This document shows positions 54,741-64,000 of a DNA stretch of 64,000 nucleotides, in pieces. Positions within the stretch are counted from its first letter, which is position 1, and each line of letters starts with the position of its first letter. The DNA lies in the NCBI RefSeq assembly GCF_900236475.1, contig NZ_LT963352.1, positions 2,728,001 through 2,792,000 on the forward strand, in the 5' to 3' direction. Source of the stretch: Streptomyces chartreusis NRRL 3882 (GTDB lineage: Bacteria; Actinomycetota; Actinomycetes; Streptomycetales; Streptomycetaceae). A model generated the notes under the pieces. The model saw nothing but the letters and a program-made list of their open reading frames with translations. It made no database searches and was not told where the DNA came from. A program made the translations under genes and the position numbers.

Positions 54741-55943
54741 ATGGGACGGACGCGCACACGGCGTCTGCGCTGGACGGGGGGCCTGGTGGCGGCGGTCTGC
54801 GCCGCGGCGTTTTCGGCCATCACCCTGCCCGCGCACGCCGTACCGGAGGGGCGGATACTCGGCGCCGGAGAACCCGGCTCCGTGCACGGAAGTTACGTGG
54901 TGACACTGAAGGAGGGCATACGGGCTCCGTCGGCGGCCGGCAGGGCCCTCGCCGAGACGTACGGGGTGGACATCAGCCACACCTACGGCACCGTCCTGAA
55001 CGGCTACGCGATCAGGACCGACGCGAGACGGGCCGGGCGGCTCGCCGCCGACCCCCGGGTCGCCTCGGTCGTCCAGGACACCCGCGTGCGGCTGGACCGC
55101 GCACAGCCCGAGCCGCCCTCCTGGGGGCTGGACCGCGTCGACCAGCCGAGTCTGCCGCTGGACCGGAGCTACACCTCGCCCGAGTCGGCGGGCGCCGGGG
55201 TGACGGTGTACGTGATCGACACCGGTGTCCGGACCACGCACCAGGACTTCGGCGGCCGGGCGAGCCACGGCTGGGACTTCGTCGGGGACGACGAGGTCGC
55301 GTCGGACGCCAACGGCCACGGCACGCACGTCGCCGGCACGGTCGCCGGGAGGGCCCACGGTGTCGCCAAGCGGGCCCGCATCGTCTCCGTACGCGTCCTC
55401 GACGCCGCGGGGGCGGGCACCACGGCCCGGGTGATCGCCGGGATCGACTGGGTGACCCGGCACGCGAAGAAGCCCGCCGTCGCCAACCTCAGCCTGGGCG
55501 GCCCGCGCAACGACCGGCTGGACGCCGCCGTCCGCGCTTCCATCGCCTCCGGCGTCACGTACACGGTCGCCGCGGGCAACGACGGCAGGCCGGCCGGCCT
55601 GTACTCCCCGGGGAGCGTCAAGCAGGCGATCACGGTCGGCGCGACCGACCGGAGGGATACGAAACCGGCCTTCTCCAACCACGGTCCGGCCCTGGATCTC
55701 TTCGCCCCGGGCGTGCACATCACCTCCGCGTCCGCCGCGAGCGACACGGCACACGCCTCCTTCTCGGGTACCTCGATGGCGGCACCGCACGCCGCGGGCG
55801 CGGCCGCGCTGTATCTGGCGGAGCACCCGAAGGCGGCTCCGGCCCAGGTCGGGAGGGCCCTGACCGCGGGAGCGGCGACCGGAAAGGTCTCCGGCCGGGG
55901 TCTCGGTTCGCCGGACAAGTTACTGCGGGTGCCGCGGACCTAG
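54741..55943 (+). CDS. Secreted subtilisin-like serine protease (S8)
   Basis: A 400-residue preproenzyme. Signal peptide (RLRWTGGLVAAVCAAAFSA ... AHA), an I9 inhibitor/propeptide (about 45-115, SYVVTLKEGI ... DPRVASVVQDTRV), then the catalytic domain. Asp is in YVIDTGVRTTHQDF, His in NGHGTHVAGTVAG, the oxyanion Asn in YTVAAGNDG and Ser in FSGTSMAAPHAAG. The proteinase-K-like subgroup is indicated by these motifs. ATG 54741 gives a proper signal; a frame opening at 54603 is a spurious extension. A 13-bp terminator follows. Confidence 0.94.
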   Translation: MGRTRTRRLRWTGGLVAAVCAAAFSAITLPAHAVPEGRILGAGEPGSVHGSYVVTLKEGIRAPSAAGRALAETYGVDISHTYGTVLNGYAIRTDARRAGRLAADPRVASVVQDTRVRLDRAQPEPPSWGLDRVDQPSLPLDRSYTSPESAGAGVTVYVIDTGVRTTHQDFGGRASHGWDFVGDDEVASDANGHGTHVAGTVAGRAHGVAKRARIVSVRVLDAAGAGTTARVIAGIDWVTRHAKKPAVANLSLGGPRNDRLDAAVRASIASGVTYTVAAGNDGRPAGLYSPGSVKQAITVGATDRRDTKPAFSNHGPALDLFAPGVHITSASAASDTAHASFSGTSMAAPHAAGAAALYLAEHPKAAPAQVGRALTAGAATGKVSGRGLGSPDKLLRVPRT

Positions 55944-55969
55944 GGCGAAGGAACAGCCACGCGAAGGGG

Positions 55970-55998
55970 CCGGCCTCGTCCGTCGCGGACGAGGCCGG
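55970..55998 (+). terminator. Terminator after the subtilisin gene
   Basis: CCGGCCTCGTCCG and CGGACGAGGCCGG form a perfect 13-bp stem with loop TCG, then TCTTGTGTG, 26 bp after the stop. Confidence 0.85.
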
Positions 55999-56158
55999 TC
56001 TTGTGTGTCGACATACGCGTGAGTAGTTAACAAAGTGCCGGATTGCCCACCCGAATAGGGTGGGAAGGCTCCTCCGGGTACCCCTCTCAGGAGCACCATG
56101 CAGGACCCACCTCCCCACAGACATCCGCCCACCCACGTTGACGCGGACAGGAGCGGTC

Positions 56159-58278
56159 ATGCCCGCCAAGCACCATTCGCCAGCACCCCCCAACCGCCGC
56201 ACCACCGGGGCGCGCGCTCCCGGCGGCGAAGCACGCCCCGCGCGCCCGGCCGACGCCGGTCCGCCGGTCCCGACACCGCCCCCCGTGGGCGACGCGACCG
56301 CCGTCGGGCGCATACCCGTTCTCGATGTCCGCCCGGTCGTCCAGCGCGGACGCCGGCCGGCCAAGGCCGTGACCGGCGAGACCTTCGAGATCTCGGCGAC
56401 CGTGTTCCGGGAGGGGCACGACGCGGTCGCCGCCAACGTCGTCCTGAGGGATCCGGAGGGCCGCCCCGGCCCGTGGACACCGATGCGCGAGCTGGCCCCC
56501 GGGACGGACCGGTGGGGCGCCGAGGTCACCGCCGGTGAGCCCGGCCTGTGGACGTTCGCCGTGGAAGCGTGGGGCGACCCGGTCAGCACCTGGCGCCATC
56601 ACGCCCAGATCAAGATCCCGGCGGGCATGGACACGGACGTCGTCCTGGAGGAGGGCGCGCGCCTGTACGAGAGGGCGGCCGCCGGTGTGCCCGAGGAGGG
56701 GGGCCCGCGGGACGTGATCCGCGCGGCCGTCGAAGCCCTGCGGGACGAGAACCGCCCGGCGGCGGCGCGGCTGGCGGCGGCGCTGACGCCGGAGGTGGAC
56801 GAGGTGCTGGCCCGCCATCCGCTGCGGGACCTGGTCACCACCTCCGAGCCGCTGCCCCTGCTCGTCGAGCGGGAACGGGCCCTGTACGGCTCCTGGTACG
56901 AGTTCTTCCCCCGCTCCGAGGGCACCCGGCAGCAACCCCACGGCACCTTCCGCACCGCCGCCCGCCGCCTGCCGGCGATCGCCGCGATGGGCTTCGACGT
57001 GGTCTACCTGCCCCCGATCCACCCCATCGGCACCACCTTCCGCAAAGGCAGGAACAACACCCTCTCCCCCGGCCCCGACGACGTCGGCGTGCCCTGGGCC
57101 ATCGGCTCCCCCGAAGGCGGCCACGACGCCGTCCACCCCCAGCTGGGCACCCTGGAGGACTTCACCCGGTTCGTCGGCCAGGCCCGCGACCTGGGCCTGG
57201 AGATCGCCCTGGACTTCGCCCTGCAGTGCTCCCCGGACCACCCCTGGGTCCACAAACACCCCGAGTGGTTCCACCACCGCCCCGACGGCACCATCGCCTA
57301 CGCGGAGAACCCGCCCAAGAAGTACCAGGACATCTACCCCATCGCCTTCGACGCCGACATGGACGGCCTGATCGCCGAGACCTGCCGGGTGCTGCGGCAC
57401 TGGATGGACGCCGGGGTACGGATCTTCCGGGTGGACAACCCCCACACCAAGCCGGTCGTCTTCTGGGAGCGGGTCATCGCGGACATCAACCGCACCGACC
57501 CCGACGTGATCTTCCTGGCCGAGGCCTTCACCCGCCCCGCGATGATGCACACCCTGGCCCAGATCGGCTTCCAGCAGTCCTACACCTACTTCACCTGGCG
57601 CAACTCCAAGCAGGAGCTGACCGAGTACCTCACGGAACTGTCCGGCGAGGCCGCCTCGTACATGCGGCCGAACTTCTTCGCCAACACCCCCGACATCCTG
57701 CACGCCTACCTCCAGCACGGCGGCCGCCCCGCCTTCGAGGTCCGCGCCGTCCTCGCGGCCACCCTCTCCCCCACCTGGGGCATCTACTCCGGCTACGAAC
57801 TGTGCGAGAACACCCCGCTCAGAGAGGGCAGCGAGGAGTACCTCGACTCGGAGAAGTACCAGCTCAGGCACCGCGACTGGGACGCCGCCGAACGCGAGGG
57901 CCGCACCATCACCCCGCTGATCACCAAGCTCAACACCATCCGGCGGGAGAACCCGGCCCTCCAGCAGCTGCGCGACCTCCACTTCCACCACGCGGACCAG
58001 GAAGCGGTGATCGCCTACTCGAAGCGGAAGGGTTCGAACACGGTTCTGGTGGTCGCCAACCTCGACCCCCACCACACCCAGGAGGCCACGGTCTCGTTGG
58101 ACATGCCGCAACTCGGCCTGGACTGGCACGAGTCGGTGCCGGTGCGCGACGAGCTCACCGGCGAGACCTATCACTGGGGCAGGGCCAACTACGTGCGCCT
58201 CGAACCGGGCCATAGGCCCGCGCACGTCTTCTCGGTTCTGCGACCGTCCACCCCGCAGATCGGAGGGTCACCCACAAC

Positions 58279-58282
<4 letters not shown>
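56159..58282 (+). CDS. glgE: Alpha-1,4-glucan:maltose-1-phosphate maltosyltransferase
   Basis: GlgE extends alpha-glucans by transferring maltosyl units from maltose-1-phosphate. The 707-residue protein has a Pro/Ala-rich N-terminus of about 45 residues, an Ig-like N domain ([20 protein letters not shown]), an insertion domain, then the GH13_3 barrel. Landmarks: [29 protein letters not shown], the nucleophile Asp in [14 protein letters not shown] and the acid/base Glu in [13 protein letters not shown] 56159 has GGAG six bases before; longer frames upstream lack support. It overlaps treS by four bases (ATGA). First gene of the GlgE-pathway operon. The family is a validated bacterial alpha-glucan maker in actinobacteria. 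Confidence 0.96.
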
Positions 58283-59997
<1,715 letters not shown>

Positions 59998-60187
59998 GGC
60001 CTGAGACGGCCTGACGAGGCCCGAATCAAGGGACGGGCCGCAAACCCCCGTGGCGGGGCGTTTCTCCCGCCCCGCCCGGGGCACGCATCAGTAACACCCC
60101 GCCCACCCGCGTGAGCCGGAGGGGCGCCGCCGGCACCTGCTGAAGGCCCCGGAGGCGCACCAATCATGGGTGAAAGGACGCGACGCC

Positions 60188-61630
60188 ATGTCGGAAGCCG
60201 TCACACGCACCGTCACCGCCCCGCCCGGCCTCCTTGCCTCCCTCGATCCGCTGCTGCGGGAGTGGCTTCCGCGGCAGCGCTGGTTCGCGGGCAAGGGACG
60301 TCCGGTCACCGGGTTCACGCTGGTCGAGGCCACCGAGCTGCTCCCGTCCACCGGCAAGCTCGGCCTGTACCACCTGCTCGTCCGCGCCCACCAGCCGTCC
60401 GTACCGTCGCACGGCGCGCCCGGCCACCCCGGCGACTGCTACCAGCTGCTGATAGGCGTGCGCGAGGCGCTGCCGCCTCGGCTGGCGCCCGCGCTGATCG
60501 GACACATGGCGACGGGGCCGCTGGCCGGCCGGACGGCCTACGACGCCCTGCACGACGCCAGGCCCGCCGAACTGCTCCTGGAGGCGCTGCGCACCCAGGC
60601 ACGGATCGGCGGGCTCCGCTTCGAGCGGGACCTCGACCAGGACATCCGGTCCGGCCTGGTACCGCGCGTGGTGACCGCGGAACAGTCCAACTCGTCGATC
60701 GTCTACGGAGATACGTTCATCCTGAAGCTGTTGCGCCGGATCGTGCCCGGGGTCAACCCGGACCTGGAACTACCGCTGGCGCTGGCCCGCGAGGGCTGTC
60801 CCCGGGTGCCCGCACCGACGGCCTGGATGGTCGCGGACGTCGACCCCGCGGCGGACCCGGTGATCTCGGCGGGCCCGGCCGACCTGGCCGGCCAGCCGTA
60901 CGTACTGGGGGTGCTCCAGCCGTTCGTGCAGGGCGCCTCCGACGGCTGGGAGCTGGCGCTGCGCGAGCTGGCCAAGGGCGAGGACTTCGGCGCCGAGGCG
61001 CGGGCGCTGGGCCGGGCCACCGCCGAGGTGCACACCACGCTGGCCCGGGCACTGCCGACGGTCACGCTCGGCCACATGCAGCTCCAGCTCATGGTGGACG
61101 GCATGATCGAGCGGCTGGAGGCGGCCGTCCAGGCGGTGCCCGCTCTGCGGCCGTACGCCGAGGGCCTGCGGACGGCGTTCACGGCGCTGGGCGATCTGGC
61201 CGCCGAGGGCCGCACCTGGACCGCGCAGCGGGTGCACGGCGATCTCCACCTCGGGCAGTGCCTGCGCTCGCCGGCCGGCGAGTGGTGGCTGATCGACTTC
61301 GAGGGCGAACCGGCCCGGCCGCTGGCCGAGCGGCGCATGCCGCAGCCGGCGGTGCGGGACGTCGCCGGCATGCTGCGGTCCTTCGACTACGCGGCACGCT
61401 CGGCCGACCCGCCCCAGCCGGACTGGGCCGAGACCTGCCGGTCCGCGTACTGCTCCGGGTACGCGGAGGCCGCCGGCCTCGATCCGCGCACCGACCCGGT
61501 GCTGCTGCGCGCCTATGAAACGGACAAGGCGATCTACGAGGTGGTGTACGAGGCCCGGCACCGCCCCGACTGGCTGCCGGTGCCCCTGGCCGCCATAGAC
61601 CGGCTCGCCTCGACCGGCCACCTGACCTGA
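60188..61630 (+). CDS. mak: Maltokinase
   Basis: This enzyme (Pep2/Mak) phosphorylates maltose with ATP to maltose-1-phosphate, the GlgE substrate. The 480-residue protein has an N-terminal cap ([19 protein letters not shown]) then an aminoglycoside-kinase-like fold with the phosphate loop [21 protein letters not shown], the catalytic segment [13 protein letters not shown] (Asp) and the metal-binding [14 protein letters not shown] 60188 (MSEAVTRT) is preferred; GTG 60170 would add six residues. It follows treS after 190 bp, so a second promoter may exist, but order and direction match the operon. Confidence 0.95.
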   Translation: MSEAVTRTVTAPPGLLASLDPLLREWLPRQRWFAGKGRPVTGFTLVEATELLPSTGKLGLYHLLVRAHQPSVPSHGAPGHPGDCYQLLIGVREALPPRLAPALIGHMATGPLAGRTAYDALHDARPAELLLEALRTQARIGGLRFERDLDQDIRSGLVPRVVTAEQSNSSIVYGDTFILKLLRRIVPGVNPDLELPLALAREGCPRVPAPTAWMVADVDPAADPVISAGPADLAGQPYVLGVLQPFVQGASDGWELALRELAKGEDFGAEARALGRATAEVHTTLARALPTVTLGHMQLQLMVDGMIERLEAAVQAVPALRPYAEGLRTAFTALGDLAAEGRTWTAQRVHGDLHLGQCLRSPAGEWWLIDFEGEPARPLAERRMPQPAVRDVAGMLRSFDYAARSADPPQPDWAETCRSAYCSGYAEAAGLDPRTDPVLLRAYETDKAIYEVVYEARHRPDWLPVPLAAIDRLASTGHLT

Positions 61631-61662
61631 CTGACCCACCCCTCGCCCTGGAGGCTCCGCCC

Positions 61663-64000
<2,338 letters not shown>

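Noticed and set aside
54453..55826. Upstream extension of the glgP frame to 1,331 codons
   Set aside because: The extra part runs antisense to the subtilisin gene and has no domain; GTG 54452 with GAGGTGG is a convincing start.

Overview
The window is high-GC actinobacterial DNA with strong third-position G/C bias, GTG/TTG starts, GTGA/ATGA gene overlaps, an AfsA-type butyrolactone synthase, a SARP regulator and the GlgE pathway. This points to Streptomyces. From memory, not from a search, the flanking gene order resembles the S. coelicolor SCO5440-SCO5470 neighbourhood (glgB, maltokinase, treS, glgE, glgP at one end and sdaA, glyA at the other).

Layout: (1) 1-18,452 looks like chromosomal core. 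It holds the end of glyA, sdaA, a GH25 lysozyme-like protein, a PAS-GAF-PP2C-ATPase sensor phosphatase, a dinucleotide-binding reductase, a GntR/FCD regulator, a second-type leuA coupled to an orphan ABC ATPase, an EF-hand protein, a MerR regulator, a beta-propeller lipoprotein, an RsbW-like ATPase, an enoyl-CoA hydratase, two L,D-transpeptidase lipoproteins and glgX. (2) 18,538-33,253 is a compact biosynthetic gene cluster placed between glgX and a two-component system. It encodes a TetR regulator, an iterative type I PKS (KS-AT-degenerate DH-ACP, no KR), a SARP activator, a type II thioesterase, FabF-like and FabH-like ketosynthases with a free ACP, an aldo/keto reductase, two HAD-fold proteins (one without the catalytic nucleophile), an MFS exporter and an AfsA homologue. 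Three promoters carry 11-bp-period heptamer repeats related to CGTGAGC, as expected for SARP binding, so the SARP probably controls the whole cluster. (3) 33,332-40,803 holds a NarL-type two-component system with an ABC-2 transporter and a pair of ABC exporter half-transporters. (4) 40,819-43,501 is a small island carrying one membrane-anchored NACHT NTPase with a TTA codon, bounded by nested imperfect inverted repeats. (5) 43,534-47,078 is a second ABC exporter pair, asymmetric, with one degenerate ATP site and an in-frame copy of a Streptomyces intergenic repeat. (6) 47,246-51,171 carries two tandem M4 metalloproteases. (7) 51,242-64,000 holds a DUF1990-like protein, glgP, a subtilisin and the glgE-treS-mak-glgB run that builds branched alpha-glucan from trehalose or maltose-1-phosphate. 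The glgB reading frame begins with an unusual ~234-residue Lys/Ala-rich histone-like tail.

The two parts most worth attention are the PKS/FAS-hybrid cluster with its SARP-box network, and the NACHT island. I saw no tRNA, rRNA, CRISPR array, integrase or intact transposase.
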